From contig JAJDCQ010000108.1 of NCBI GenBank assembly GCA_029260755.1, positions 121,927 through 185,926 on the forward strand: a stretch of DNA of 64,000 bases, written 5' to 3'. The stretch's first letter is position 1; each line of letters begins with the position of its first letter. The notes under the pieces were generated by a model, which was given only the letters and a program-made list of their open reading frames with translations, had not been told where the DNA came from and did not search any database. Source of the DNA: Planctomycetota bacterium. GTDB lineage: Bacteria; Planctomycetota; J058; JAJDCQ01. Of the stretch, positions 52,437 to 62,700 are shown one piece after another. Made by a program: the position numbers and the translations under genes.

Positions 52437-53515
52437 CGCGGGCTCCACGACGCCGGCCAAGGGGCGCCGGGGGCGCAAGGCGACACGGGCAGGACGCCTT
52501 CCCGGACAGCCGAGGCGGGCCATCGGTCGCGCCGCCCGACGGGCCGAGCCGCCAGCGCGCTCGTCACCCGCGTGACCGCCGCGGCGACCGCGGCGAACTG
52601 CTCGGGCGAGAGAGCCTGGAGGGCGTCGCATCGGGCCGTCTCCGGCTTCGGGTGCACCTCGATCATGAGGCCGTGCGCGCCGGCGGCGACGCCGGCGAGG
52701 GCGAGCGGCGCGACGAAGTCGCGCCGCCCCGCCGCGTGGCTCGGATCGACGATCACCGGCAGCCGGTGGTGGGCGACGATGTGGGCGACGCTTCCGAGGT
52801 CGAGGGTGTGCCGAGTCGACCGCGTGAAGGTCCGGATCCCGCGCTCGCAGAGGATCACGCCCGAGGCGCCGGCGACGAGGAGATACTCGGCCGCGAGGAG
52901 CCACTCGTCGACCGTCGCCGCCATCCCGCGCTTCAGGAGCACCGGCTTCCCGGCCGCGCCGACCGCGTCGAGCAGGTCGAACGCCTGCATCGTCCGGCTC
53001 CCGACCTGGAGGAGATCGGCGTGCTCGGCGACGGCGTCGACCTCGCCCGCGCTCATCACCTCGGTCACGACGGCCAGCCCGTGGCGTCGCCCCGCCTCGG
53101 CGAGGAGCGCCAGTCCGGGACGGCCGAGGCCGCGGAACGCGTAGGGAGACGTGCGCGGCTTGAACGCCCCGCCGCGCAGGATCCGCGCGCCGGCGGCGGC
53201 GACGGCCGCCGCGGCCGCGTCGAGCTGCTCCTCGCTCTCGACGGCGCAGGGGCCGGCGATCAGACAGGGCGGCGCGCCCGCTCCGACCGAGACGCCGGCG
53301 ACGTCCACCTGGGCGGCGGCCGCATCGACGAGAGGATGGGCGCTGGCCGCCCGGAGGATCCCGACGACGCCGTCGATTCCCTCGGCGTCGACCGGCTCCT
53401 CGACGAGGAGGACGCGCCGGCCCGGGCCATCGAGGAGGCGCCCGGAGGCGCCACGGCGTAGGAGCTCCGTCTTCACCCGGTCGGGGTCCGCGCGCGGATC
53501 GAGCTCGAGGAGCAT
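52433..53515 (-). CDS. aroF: 3-deoxy-7-phosphoheptulonate (DAHP) synthase
   Basis: 360 aa. N-terminal ferredoxin-like regulatory domain (MLLELDPRADPDRVKTELLRRG..., 1-80), then the type I-beta/KDO8P-like barrel: IAGPCAVESEEQ, LRGGAFKPRTSPYAFRGLG, VVTEVMS, LLQVGSRTMQ, VLLKRGMAATVDEWLLAAEYL, VILCERGIRTF and PVIVDPSHAAGRRDFV. It makes the first intermediate of the shikimate pathway. Its place in the men operon would raise chorismate supply when menaquinone is made. The last 40 residues (from ARPVGRRDRWP) are Pro/Ala/Trp-rich, not part of the family and overlap menF. Confidence 0.95.
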   Translation of the reverse strand: MLLELDPRADPDRVKTELLRRGASGRLLDGPGRRVLLVEEPVDAEGIDGVVGILRAASAHPLVDAAAAQVDVAGVSVGAGAPPCLIAGPCAVESEEQLDAAAAAVAAAGARILRGGAFKPRTSPYAFRGLGRPGLALLAEAGRRHGLAVVTEVMSAGEVDAVAEHADLLQVGSRTMQAFDLLDAVGAAGKPVLLKRGMAATVDEWLLAAEYLLVAGASGVILCERGIRTFTRSTRHTLDLGSVAHIVAHHRLPVIVDPSHAAGRRDFVAPLALAGVAAGAHGLMIEVHPKPETARCDALQALSPEQFAAVAAAVTRVTSALAARPVGRRDRWPASAVREGVLPVSPCAPGAPWPASWSPR

Positions 53516-53526
53516 CGTGTCCTCCC

Positions 53527-54297
53527 TCAGGACTCGTGGCCGACGGTGGTCATCGCCGGCGCGCCCGCCGCGATCGGAGGCGCCGGATCGGCCGGGACGT
53601 CGGCCCGGTAGGACCAGGCCACCCCGAAGGTGTGGGGGACGGCCCGTACCCCGACCAGTCCGGCCCGGTCGAGGATCCCGGTGAACCGCTCGCCGGCGGG
53701 GAACAGAGCCGCCGTCCGGGGCAGGTACTCGTAGGGGTCGCGGTGCCCGGTCACGAGCGCGCCGAGCCGGGGCATGAGCGAGCCGGAGTAAAACCGGTAG
53801 AAGGCGCCGATGACCGGCGCGTCGGGCTGCCCGAACTCGAGGATCAGCAGCCGCCCACCGGGCCGGACGACGCGTCGCATCTCGGCGACGGCGGCCGCCG
53901 GATCGTCGACGTTTCGAATCCCGAACGCGCAGACGGCCGCGTCGAGGCGATCGTCCTCGAACGGGAGGGCGAGGGCGTCGCCCCGGAGAAAGCTCGGCGC
54001 CCGCGATCCGAGCGCCCGGGCCCGGTCGCGGGCGACCTCGAGCATCGGCGCGCAGAAGTCGACGCCGGCCACCGCGCCCGAGCGTCCGACGGCCCGGGCG
54101 AGGGCGAAGGTCATGTCGCCGGTGCCGCAGCAGATGTCCGCGATGCGCTCTCCCGGTCGGGGGTCGAGGAGGTCGAGCGCCCACCGGCGCCAGAGGACGT
54201 GGATCCCCATCGAGAGGACGGTGTTGGCGCGGTCGTAGCGGGCCGCGATCCGTCCAAACATCGCATCGACGGGATGGGTCTCGGGCGCCGCGACCAT
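53527..54297 (-). CDS. menG: Demethylmenaquinone methyltransferase (UbiE/MenG family)
   Basis: 256 aa. SAM-dependent methyltransferase with the UbiE signature at the N terminus (MFGRIAARYDRANTVLSMGIHVLWRRWAL), motif I ADICCGTGDMTFALAR, VAGVDFCAPMLEVAR, FLRGDALALPFEDDRLDAAVCAFGIRNVDD and EMRRVVRPGGRLLILEFGQPD. It catalyses the last step of menaquinone synthesis. ATG at 54297 shares one base with the polyprenyl synthase stop; a GTG one codon earlier would give a GTGA overlap as elsewhere in the operon. The C-terminal 30 residues are Pro/Ala-rich. Confidence 0.95.
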   Translation of the reverse strand: MVAAPETHPVDAMFGRIAARYDRANTVLSMGIHVLWRRWALDLLDPRPGERIADICCGTGDMTFALARAVGRSGAVAGVDFCAPMLEVARDRARALGSRAPSFLRGDALALPFEDDRLDAAVCAFGIRNVDDPAAAVAEMRRVVRPGGRLLILEFGQPDAPVIGAFYRFYSGSLMPRLGALVTGHRDPYEYLPRTAALFPAGERFTGILDRAGLVGVRAVPHTFGVAWSYRADVPADPAPPIAAGAPAMTTVGHES

Positions 54298-55358
54298 CAC
54301 GCGCTCCGCACCGCGAGCGACCGCGACACCGACGCCAGCGCCTCGCGCGCCGCGCTCGGCGGGAGCGTCTGGAGCGCGGCGACGGCGGCGCCCGTCCGGG
54401 CGACCACCTCGGCGCGGGCCGCCTCGATCCCGCCGCCGCGCTCGGCCGCGTCGCGAAGCCGGCGCCCGAGCGACTCGGGGTCGCACGGCTCGCCGCGCGC
54501 CGCGGCCTCGAGCGGCTCGGCGAGCTCGGGCTCGCACTCGAGCGCGTGGATGAGCGGAAAGGTGACCTTGCCCTCGCGGACGTCGGTCAGGATGCCCTTG
54601 CCCAGGCGGGTGGGATCGCCGGTGAGGTCGAGCAGGTCGTCGGTGATCTGGAACGCGACCCCGGTCTCGTGGCCGAACTCGCTCAGCGCGGCGACGGCCG
54701 GATCGGTCGCGGCGCGTCCGACCGAGCGCGCGCCGGCCGAGGCGGCCCAGGCGAAGAGCGAGGCCGTCTTGCCGCTGACGATCGCGTCGTACTCGGCGCG
54801 GGTGAGGCTCGCCCTCCCGCGCCGCTCGAGCTGAAGCGCCTCGGCGGCGATCATCCGGTCCAGCAGGTCGAGGACGCTCGCGACGAGACCATCGACGCCC
54901 GTCGCCTCGACGAGGCCGAGGGCGCGGACGAGGAGGAGGTCGCCCCCGAGCACGCTCGCGGCGTTCCCGTAGACGACCCGGGCCGCCGCCACGCCGCGCC
55001 GGATCTCGCCCGCGTCGATGACGTCGTCGTGGAGAAGGGTCGCCGCATGCACCGCCTCGGCGACGGCGGCGAGCGACACCGTCGTCTCGGCGGGCGACCC
55101 GCCGTCCGCCGCCTGCGCCGCGAGGAGGGTCAGGATCGGGCGGACCCGCTTGCCGCCCGCCGCGACGAGGTGGCGCGCGGCGATGGCGGCGACGTCGCCG
55201 CCCGCCGCGAGGCGCTGAAGGAGCGCCTCGCCCTCCGCCAGGTGCGGGCCGACGCCGGCGAGCGCCTCGTCGAGGCGCCGACCGAGGCCCGGCATGCCGT
55301 GGGCGCGCGACAGGCGTCCCAGGCGGTCGTGGGTCGTCTCGACGGGAATCGGGATCAT
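54297..55358 (-). CDS. Polyprenyl diphosphate synthase
   Basis: 353-aa long-chain trans-prenyltransferase, first gene of the men operon, which makes the isoprenoid side chain used by MenA. First Asp-rich motif LLHDDVIDAGEIRRG, second motif FQITDDLLDLTG, together with GGKRVRPILTLLAAQA, YGNAASVLGGDLLL, EYDAIVSGKTASLFAWA and ILTDVREGKVTFPLIHAL. Residues before the first motif are small, as in solanesyl/octaprenyl synthases, but chain length cannot be predicted with certainty. ATG at 55358 has GGGAGAG upstream. The 250-bp divergent gap to the dehydrogenase gene has no other feature that I recognise. Confidence 0.94.
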   Translation of the reverse strand: MIPIPVETTHDRLGRLSRAHGMPGLGRRLDEALAGVGPHLAEGEALLQRLAAGGDVAAIAARHLVAAGGKRVRPILTLLAAQAADGGSPAETTVSLAAVAEAVHAATLLHDDVIDAGEIRRGVAAARVVYGNAASVLGGDLLLVRALGLVEATGVDGLVASVLDLLDRMIAAEALQLERRGRASLTRAEYDAIVSGKTASLFAWAASAGARSVGRAATDPAVAALSEFGHETGVAFQITDDLLDLTGDPTRLGKGILTDVREGKVTFPLIHALECEPELAEPLEAAARGEPCDPESLGRRLRDAAERGGGIEAARAEVVARTGAAVAALQTLPPSAAREALASVSRSLAVRSA

Positions 55359-55608
55359 CAGGGGTCTCTCCCGGGCGGCTGACGGCCGCGTCACTCGTGA
55401 GCCCTCCCCGAGAGCGAGCGGCGTGCCGCGGACCTCATCGTTCGCGGCAGCCCGCGGGGCGAGAGGGCTTGCGCCGACGGGCAGCCCGCGGCGGCCCGAT
55501 CGCGTTTCGCAATCCGCCAACGCATCGGGACCCGCGGTTCGCGTCGCGCGAACCGCGGGCGCGCCTCGTCTTGCGTCGGCGGAACGCGCCCGCGAGGATG
55601 GCGCGGCC

Positions 55609-56649
55609 ATGAAGTGCACCCCGATCGACGCGCCCGGCTGGGAGGAAGTGCTCGCCCTCGACGATGCGGCGAGCGGCCTCCGGGCGATCCTCGCGATCCA
55701 CGCCGCGCCGTGGGGACGGTCCTTCGGCGGCATCCGGGTGCGCCCCTATCCCGATCAGGCGAGCGCCGTGGCGGACGCGACGGCGCTCGCCTGCGCCATG
55801 TCGCGCAAGACCGCCTGGGCCCGGATCGAGGGCGGCGGCGCCAAGACCGTCGTCATGGTCGACCCCGCGATGCGCCGGCCGGAGGCGATCGCCGCGCTCG
55901 GCGCCTTCATCGAGAGCCTCGATGGACGCTACGGCGCCGGCGGCGACCTCGGCTTCACCCTCGAGGACGACGCCGTGCTCCGGGGCGCGACCCGGTTCGT
56001 CGCCTGCTCGTCGGCCGGTGACGCGGCGGCGGCCGGGGTCGTCGCGAGCATCCAGGGCTGGGTCGACGCCCGCGGACTGGGGTCGCTCGACGCGCTCCAC
56101 GTCCTCGTCCAGGGCGCCGGGGAGGTCGGCGGCCACGTCGTCGCCCGCCTTCGGTCGGCCGGCGCGCGGGTGACGGTCGCCGACGTCGACCCCGCCCGCA
56201 CCGAGATCGACCCCGACGCCCTCTGGGACGTCGAGGCCGACGTCTTCTGCCCGTGCGCGGTGGGCGGGGTGCTCGACGCCGACACGATCCCGCGGCTGCG
56301 GGCCGCCGCCGTGATCGGCGGGGCGAACAACCCGCTCGCCGACGAGGACGCCGACGCCGAGCGCCTCGCCGCGCGCGGGATCGACTACGTGCCCGACTTC
56401 GTCGCGAACGTCGGCGCGACCATCCGCGGCGCGCTCGGGATGCTCGGCCGCGGCGGGGAGGCTGACGGCCGCCTCGCGGAGATACGCCCGGCCGTGGGCG
56501 CGCTCCTCGCCCGCGCTCGGGAAGAGCGTCGGTCGCCCCTCGCGGTCGCCCGGACGATCGTCGGCGAGCGGATGGCCGCGTGGCCGCCCCGCGCGCGCCC
56601 CCCGGGGTCAGCGGGCGAACCGGACGACCGCTACGGAGAAGACGGATGA
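55609..56649 (+). CDS. Glu/Leu/Phe/Val-type amino-acid dehydrogenase
   Basis: 346 aa starting MKCTPIDAPGWEEVLALDD. Oxidative deaminase of branched or aromatic amino acids (leucine dehydrogenase-like). LRAILAIHAAPWGRSFGGIRVRPYPDQASAV with the substrate-binding segment, SRKTAWARIEGGGAKTVVMVDP with the catalytic lysine region, and the NAD-binding loop VLVQGAGEVGGHVVARLRSAGA. NNPLA and PDFVANVGATIRGAL follow near the C terminus. Substrate unresolved. Its stop overlaps the phosphofructokinase ATG by 4 bp, so the two enzymes are made together. Confidence 0.9.
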   Translation: MKCTPIDAPGWEEVLALDDAASGLRAILAIHAAPWGRSFGGIRVRPYPDQASAVADATALACAMSRKTAWARIEGGGAKTVVMVDPAMRRPEAIAALGAFIESLDGRYGAGGDLGFTLEDDAVLRGATRFVACSSAGDAAAAGVVASIQGWVDARGLGSLDALHVLVQGAGEVGGHVVARLRSAGARVTVADVDPARTEIDPDALWDVEADVFCPCAVGGVLDADTIPRLRAAAVIGGANNPLADEDADAERLAARGIDYVPDFVANVGATIRGALGMLGRGGEADGRLAEIRPAVGALLARAREERRSPLAVARTIVGERMAAWPPRARPPGSAGEPDDRYGEDG

Positions 56650-57767
56650 CGGCGACGAAGAAGAGCCGGCTCGCGATCCTCACGAGCGGCGGAGACGCGC
56701 CGGGGATGAACGCGGCCATCCGGGCGGCCGCCCTCATCGCGATCCGCGAGGGATGGGACGTCCTCGGCGTCCGCCGGGGCTACCGCGGCCTCATCGACGG
56801 CGACCTCCGTCCCCTCCCCGCCGAGAGCGTCGTCGACGTCATCCGCGCCGGCGGGACGATCCTCGGCTCGGCCCGCTGCCCCGACCTCGAGGAGCGGCCG
56901 GCCCGCGACGCCGCCCGGGCGACCCTCGCCGAGCACGCCGTCGACGGGCTGATCGTGATCGGCGGCGACGGCAGCCTCCGCGGAGCGCGGGCGATCGCCG
57001 ATCCGGCCGAGGCCGGCGACGGGTTCGCGACGCGCGTGATCGGGGTCCCCGCCTCGATCGACAACGACGTCGGCTTCACGAGCGCCTCGATCGGCGTCGA
57101 CACCGCGATGAACACGATCGTCGAGGCGTGCGACAAGATCTCGGACACGGCCAGCGCCCACGACCGCACCTTCTTCGTCGAGGTGATGGGCCGCGCGTCG
57201 GGCTACCTCGCGATGACCACCTCGATCGCGTCGGCCGCCGACGGCGTGATCTTCCCCGAGGCGCACGCGAGCGAGGAGGAGATCGTCGAGCACGTCGTCG
57301 ACACGATCGAGCGCGCCCGCGCGCGGACCGACCGCCCCAAGCGCGTCGTCGTGATCGTCGCCGAGGGGGCCGGCGTCCCGATGGAGCGACTCCAGCGGGC
57401 GGTCGAGGCCCGCGTCGCCGAGCGCCTCGGCGAGCCCGACGGCAACTTCGAGACCCGGGCGACCGTCCTCGGCCACGTCGTCCGCGGCGGCCGGCCGAGC
57501 GCGTTCGACCGGCTCCTCGCGAGTCGTCTCGCCCACGTCGCGGTGAAGGCGCTCATCGCGGGCAAGACCCTCAAGATGGCGGCCTGGCTCCTCCCGGGCA
57601 AGATCCCGAGTCGCCTGGCCGTCCCGAGCGAGGCCGACCCCTACTGCTGGCTCGTCGACCTAGACGCCGCCCTCGTGGCGACCGAGCGGCTCCGGCGCGG
57701 CACGAGCCAGATGGTGCGATGGGGCGTCCGGATCTTCGAGGAGCTCGGCACCAGCCTCGCCATGTAG
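56646..57767 (+). CDS. pfkA: 6-phosphofructokinase
   Basis: 373 aa starting MTATKKSRLAILTSGGDAPGMNAAI. It has the PFK motifs TSGGDAPGMNA (ATP/PPi site), VIGGDGSLRGARAIA (GGDGS, the form of ATP-dependent enzymes rather than the GGDDS of PPi enzymes), PASIDNDV with the catalytic Asp, VEVMGRASGYLAM and LGHVVRGGRPSAFDRLLASRLA. Commits fructose 6-phosphate to glycolysis. ATGA overlap with the upstream dehydrogenase gene. A CACGGAG-family repeat starts 7 bp after the stop. Confidence 0.95.
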   Translation: MTATKKSRLAILTSGGDAPGMNAAIRAAALIAIREGWDVLGVRRGYRGLIDGDLRPLPAESVVDVIRAGGTILGSARCPDLEERPARDAARATLAEHAVDGLIVIGGDGSLRGARAIADPAEAGDGFATRVIGVPASIDNDVGFTSASIGVDTAMNTIVEACDKISDTASAHDRTFFVEVMGRASGYLAMTTSIASAADGVIFPEAHASEEEIVEHVVDTIERARARTDRPKRVVVIVAEGAGVPMERLQRAVEARVAERLGEPDGNFETRATVLGHVVRGGRPSAFDRLLASRLAHVAVKALIAGKTLKMAAWLLPGKIPSRLAVPSEADPYCWLVDLDAALVATERLRRGTSQMVRWGVRIFEELGTSLAM

Positions 57768-57773
57768 GAGCAG

Positions 57774-57994
57774 CGGCTTCGCCTTCGGCGAAGAGGATGT
57801 CACCACGGAGACACGGAGAACACGGAGGAGTCACGGAGAACGCCGAATCTCGGCCGAGCTCGCTTCTCGCGCGGACACTCCTCTCCGTGAGGCGGCCCGC
57901 GCGTCGCGATGGCGGAGCGGGCTCTCGCCGGGCAGCGTCCCCCCCGTGCCCTCGGTGCCTCCGTGGTTTCATCCTCTTCGCCGAAGGCGAAGCG
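57774..57994. repeat. CACGGAG-family intergenic inverted repeat element
   Basis: Left end: CGGCTTCGCCTTCGGCGAAG, spacer GGATGT, array CACCACGGAGACACGGAGAA... (57801-57840). Right end, inverted: GTGCCCTCGGTGCCTCCGTGG (57947-57967), spacer, hairpin CTTCGCCGAAGGCGAAG (57976-57992). Near-identical in both ends to the copy at 22646-22892; the internal bases differ. It fills the gap between the convergent pfkA and UDP-sugar pyrophosphorylase genes and might act as a bidirectional terminator. Confidence 0.85.
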
Positions 57995-58012
57995 ATCCAG
58001 CTCCCGCGAGGG

Positions 58013-59467
58013 CTACAGGGCGACGTCGCCGTCGATCGTCGGGGGCTTCTCGCCGAATCGCTCCTCGAACGCCTCGCGGTCGAGCGCGGTGAGCGGACCG
58101 ATCTCGATGGCGTGGGTCGGGCGCCCATTGTCGTCGCGCGGAACGGCGCCGCCGGCCGACTCGATCCACCGGGCCGCCCGGTCGATCAGGGCGCGCCTCG
58201 CCGTGTCGGCCGTGTCGGCCCCGCGCGCGTTCTTCACCGGGCTGAACTCGTCCTGGCGGGCGATCTCCTGGGCGATCGCGGGGTCGGCGTGCGGCATCGC
58301 GTCGAAGAGGAAGAGCTCGAACTTGAGCCCGTTCGCCTCGGAGGGGTCGATCCGCTCGCCCTTGCGGTTGACCGTCCGCACCTTCTTCTGCGCGGCGTGG
58401 TAACCGAGGTCGAGGGCGCAGGCCCGCTCGAGGAACGAGACGCTGAAGGTGTGGATCGCGGCGTTGCCCGCCCGGAACCGCAGGCGGCCGTCCTCCTCGC
58501 GCTCGACCCGGTTGGCCTCGTCGATCTCGGAGTACTCGACCACGCTCAAGCCGGGCTGACGCGGGCGACGGACGACGAGCCCGACCTTCTCGTCAGGCTC
58601 CTTCTTCTCGACGACCTTGGTCCCCATCTCCGCCCCGGCGGTCACGTGGTGCCCGACGAAGACGGGATCGAGGACGGCGCAGAGCGGGTTGTCGACCTGG
58701 AAGCTGAAGACGTGCTCGACGCCGCGGCGGCGCATGTCCTCGAGCGCGCCGCTCTCGCTCAGGGCCAGGAGGAGGCCGCCGTGCCCGTTCGGCGCGGTCG
58801 CGATGCGGTTCTTGTCGGCCAGGATCGCCTTGCCCCGGACGTTGACCGCCGGCAGGTCGCGCTGCTTGAGGAAGAAGACGTCGTCGGCGGGCAGGCCCCA
58901 CTGGCCGGCCTCCGCGAACGCCGCGCGGAGACCCGCGTCGGTCGCCTCGCTCGTCATGACGTACCACGGGAGCGAGGCGAGCCCACCCCGGGCGGCCGCG
59001 GCGCGGATCTGCTCGGCGAAGAGCTGGATCAGCGACTTGCCGGTGACCGGCCCGATCGGGACGAGGCCCTTGGGGCCGTCGACGCCGAGACGGGTCGCCT
59101 GACCGCCCGCGACCAGGAGCGGCGCGACCGTCCCGGCGGCGATCGCCTCCAGACCTCGACGGCGGGCCTCGGCGTCGCGGGCACGGGAGACGTCGTCCTT
59201 GGGCAGCTCGATGACGTCGGGCGGCTCGAGGACGAGGCTCGCTCCGCCCGGACCGCCACGAATCGTCCCCGGCAGCGGCGTCGGTCGCTCGACGTACTTG
59301 GTGACGAGGGTCTTGAGCAGACGGAAGTCGATCGTCTCGACCTGCGCGAGCAGCGCCGCGCGCCCCGCGTCATCGAGCTCGTCCCAGAAGCGAAACACCT
59401 GCTCCTGGCCGGCCTGATAGACCCGCGCGATGGTGAGCTGAGCGTGCTCGTCGTCGACCTTGATCAC
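58013..59467 (-). CDS. UDP-N-acetylhexosamine / UDP-glucose pyrophosphorylase (UDPGP family)
   Basis: About 484 aa from GTG at 59467. UDPGP-type uridylyltransferase: LVAGGQATRLGVDGPKGLVPIG (nucleotide-binding loop), LPWYVMTSEATDAGLRAAF, QRDLPAV, ATAPNGHGGLLLAL, FSFQVDNPLCAVLDPVFVG, TKVVEKKEPDEKVGLV, VVEYSEI, NAAIHTFSVSFLERA and KFELFLFDAMPHA. This pattern is closest to eukaryote-like UDP-N-acetylglucosamine pyrophosphorylase (UAP1/AGX). It makes UDP-sugars for cell-surface glycans. The frame runs open far upstream through DNA antisense to the next gene; this is GC-bias, and the start is placed just before the family N terminus (DEHAQLTIARVYQ). The GTG at 59587 is an alternative. Confidence 0.9.
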   Translation of the reverse strand: MIKVDDEHAQLTIARVYQAGQEQVFRFWDELDDAGRAALLAQVETIDFRLLKTLVTKYVERPTPLPGTIRGGPGGASLVLEPPDVIELPKDDVSRARDAEARRRGLEAIAAGTVAPLLVAGGQATRLGVDGPKGLVPIGPVTGKSLIQLFAEQIRAAAARGGLASLPWYVMTSEATDAGLRAAFAEAGQWGLPADDVFFLKQRDLPAVNVRGKAILADKNRIATAPNGHGGLLLALSESGALEDMRRRGVEHVFSFQVDNPLCAVLDPVFVGHHVTAGAEMGTKVVEKKEPDEKVGLVVRRPRQPGLSVVEYSEIDEANRVEREEDGRLRFRAGNAAIHTFSVSFLERACALDLGYHAAQKKVRTVNRKGERIDPSEANGLKFELFLFDAMPHADPAIAQEIARQDEFSPVKNARGADTADTARRALIDRAARWIESAGGAVPRDDNGRPTHAIEIGPLTALDREAFEERFGEKPPTIDGDVAL

Positions 59468-59749
59468 GGTGCTCTTGTCCGGAGGAGTCCGGGGAGGTGG
59501 GGTGGGGATCCGCCGCGGAGGCGGCTCGCGTGAGGGCGGGGATTCTACGGCAAAGGACGGTGGCGAGACAAGAACTGAGCGTAACACATTATCCCACAGA
59601 ACTTTTCCGCCGCGCCGCCAGTTTGCCGCCCCCGGCTGGAACCTTGCGCCCCCTCGCCCGGTCGAATGACATGGGCCCGGTCCTCGGATCGAGGACCCGG
59701 ACGCATCCCGCCAGTCATCATTGATGATGTAAGACCCTCGGAGAGAGCC

Positions 59750-62700
59750 ATGCCTCGCCTGCTCGCCCGTTCCCGCTCCCGCCTGGCCGCCCGTCTGGGC
59801 GCGCTGGCCGCTCTGGCCGTCCTGGTCGCCGGCGCCACCCTCGCCTGGCCGACCGCCAGCACGGGGTCGCCCGACGCGAAGGTGATGGCGCTCGCGGGCA
59901 AGGAGGCGATGGCGGCGCGCGAGTACTCGCGGGCGAAGAGCAGCTTCCAGCGGGTCATCAAGGAGCACCCGGGGACGAAGGAGGCGATCGAGAGCCTCTT
60001 CCTGATCGCGAAGGCGGACCTCCTCGAGAAGCGCTACGAGGCGGCGATCGAGTCGGCCGAGCGTTTCATCAAGCGCCACCCCGACGACCGCCTCGCCCAG
60101 AAGGCGCGGTTCGTGATCGCCGACAGCTACGTCGCGCTGCGCCGGTTCGGCGACGCGGCGACGGCCTACCGCGAGCGGGTCGAGTTCCTCGAAGGCCCGA
60201 GCTACCGCCGGAAGCTCTCGGGGCTCTATCTCGACCTCGCCCGCGAGGCGTTCGTCGGCTACCCGCGTGGCACCGAGGGCGATCCGCTCGACCCGGCGCG
60301 CCGCGAGCGCGACTTCGGCCGGGCGCTGCGCTTCTTCACCAAGGCGCGCGCGGTCGGCCTGCCGCCCGAGGAGATCGCCGCGGTGACGCACGCGGTGGCG
60401 ACCTCGCGGTTCGAGACGGGCCAGTGGCACGAGGCGATCCGGGAGTGGGAGTCGTTTCTGAAAACCAATGAGACGGCGAGCGAAGCCGCCGACGCGACGT
60501 GGGGCCTCGCCCGGGCGCTCCTGAACGTGGGCCAGGCGGAGAAGGGCCGCGAGCGGCTTCGCCACCTCGAGGAGCGGTATGCGGACAGCGAGCTCGCGCC
60601 GCTCGCGGTGGAGCGCCTCGGCGACTCGTGGAACCCGCTCGGCAACCCGGGCAGCGCGCCGCTCGAGCGCGCCATCGGTCACTACGAGCGGTTCCTGAAG
60701 CGCTATCCCAGTCACGAGCACGCCCCGGCCGTCGCGCTCCGGATCGCCGAGAGCCTGTTCGCGGCGAGCGAGTTCGAGCGGGCGCAGGACGCCTACGGGG
60801 AGATGATCAGCGCCTTCCCGAAGGCGAGCCAGACCGGCGACGCGCGCTTCCGTCGCGCGGAGACCGCGTTCTACCGGGCGCGCTACGACGACGCCGGCAA
60901 GCTCTTCGCCGACTTCCTCTCCGAGCACCCGCAGCACGGTCGCTTCGTCGAGGCCCAGAATCAGATCGCCGAGTGCTGGAGGCGCAAGGGCGTCGATGCC
61001 CACAACGCCAAGCGGTGGGACGAGGCGATCGCGGGCTACGAGGCGTTCCTCGAGCGCTACCCCGTCCACGCCCACGCGCCGGGCACGCGGAAGACGATCG
61101 GCGACATCTGGGCCGAGCGCGGCGACCTCGAGGCCGCGATGAAGCAGTGGCGACGCTGCGCGGCGACCTACCCCGGGACGCAGCCGGGCGCGTCGTCGGC
61201 GCTGCTGGTCGCGACCAAGCTCGCGGAGACGGGCAACCTCAAGGGCGCGATCGCCGAGTACGAGAGCGTCATCCAGCGCTTCGGCGGCTGGAACGAGGCC
61301 TACCAGGCGCAGCAGGCGCTGGGCCAGATGCGGCAGAAGGAGCTGGTGCTGACCGTGCCGCGCGTCTTCACGACGGCGGACGAGGTGGCGCTCCACCTCG
61401 TGGTGCGCAACGTCGAGACGCTCCGCGGGAAGCTCTACCGGCTGGACGTCGAGGACTACTTCAAGAAGAAGCACGCGATCGGCAACGTCCACGCCCTCGA
61501 GACCGACATCGTCAAGCCCGACCACACCTTCGAGTTCGACGTCGCGGGCTACGAGCGCTACCGCCGCTTCGAGCAGCCCATGCCGGTGCCGCACGTCGGC
61601 AGCAAGCCCGGCGCGTGGGTGCTCACCCTCGAGGAGGACGAGTTCCGTTCGAGCGCGCTCATCCTCGTGTCGGACCTGCACGCGGTCGTGAAGCAGGGCC
61701 CGAAGCAGGTGCTCGTCTGGGCGCGCGACGAGGTGAAGGACGCGCCCGCGAGCGGCGTGACGGTGCATCTGTCCGACGGCGGCCGCGTCGTGCAGACGGG
61801 CCAGACGGGCGACGACGGCGTCTGGCTCCACGAGCTCGAGCACGAGCTGCGCGATCTCCGGGTGCTCGTCACCCGCGGCGACGACGTAGCGTTCTCCGCC
61901 GGCGTCGCGAACCGTCAGGTGGCGTTCGGCTACAGCCCCAAGGGGTATCTCTTCACCGATCGCCCGGTCTACCGGCCCGGAGGCACGGTGAAGTGGAAGG
62001 CGATCGTGCGTCGCGTCGAGCGCGGGGCGTATGTCGGCACGGCGAACGAGCCGGTGAAGGTCTCGATCCGCGACTCCCGCGGCAAGCTCGTCTTCGAGCG
62101 CGATCTCCGCACCAACGGCTTCGGCACGCTCACCGGCGAGCTGACGATCGGCGCGGAGCCGGCGCTCGGCGACTGGTCGATCGCGCTCAACCACCGCGGC
62201 CACGGCAGCAATGGGAGCTTCGCGGTCGAGGAGTACAAGAAGCCCGAGCTCTTCGTTGACGTGCGCCCTGACACCCGCTCGGTCCTCGGCGGCGAGGAGG
62301 GCAAGGCGACCATCGCCGCCAACGACGCCGCCGGCGGTCCGCTCGTCGAGGCGCCGGTGCGCTGGTTCGTGATGCGGCGGAACTACCACTTCGATCCGAC
62401 GCCCCACAAGAAGTACAGCTGGTTCTTCTCGAAGGAGAACGAGGCGAGCAAGCGCGCCCGGATGCAGGCCTCGGGCATGGAGCTCGTCCTCCAGGGATCG
62501 GGCGTCACGAACGACGAGGGTGAGCTCGAGGTCACCTTCCCGACGCTGAGCGAGGGGCGCGACTCGATCTACGTCGTGCAGGCCGAGGTGACCGGTCCCG
62601 ACCGGCGCGCCGCCGCCGGCGCGGGCCAGGTCTTCGCGACCGAGCGCGGCTACTTCGCGCTCGTCGAGACGGGCGAGCGGGTCGTCGACGCGGGCGAGAA

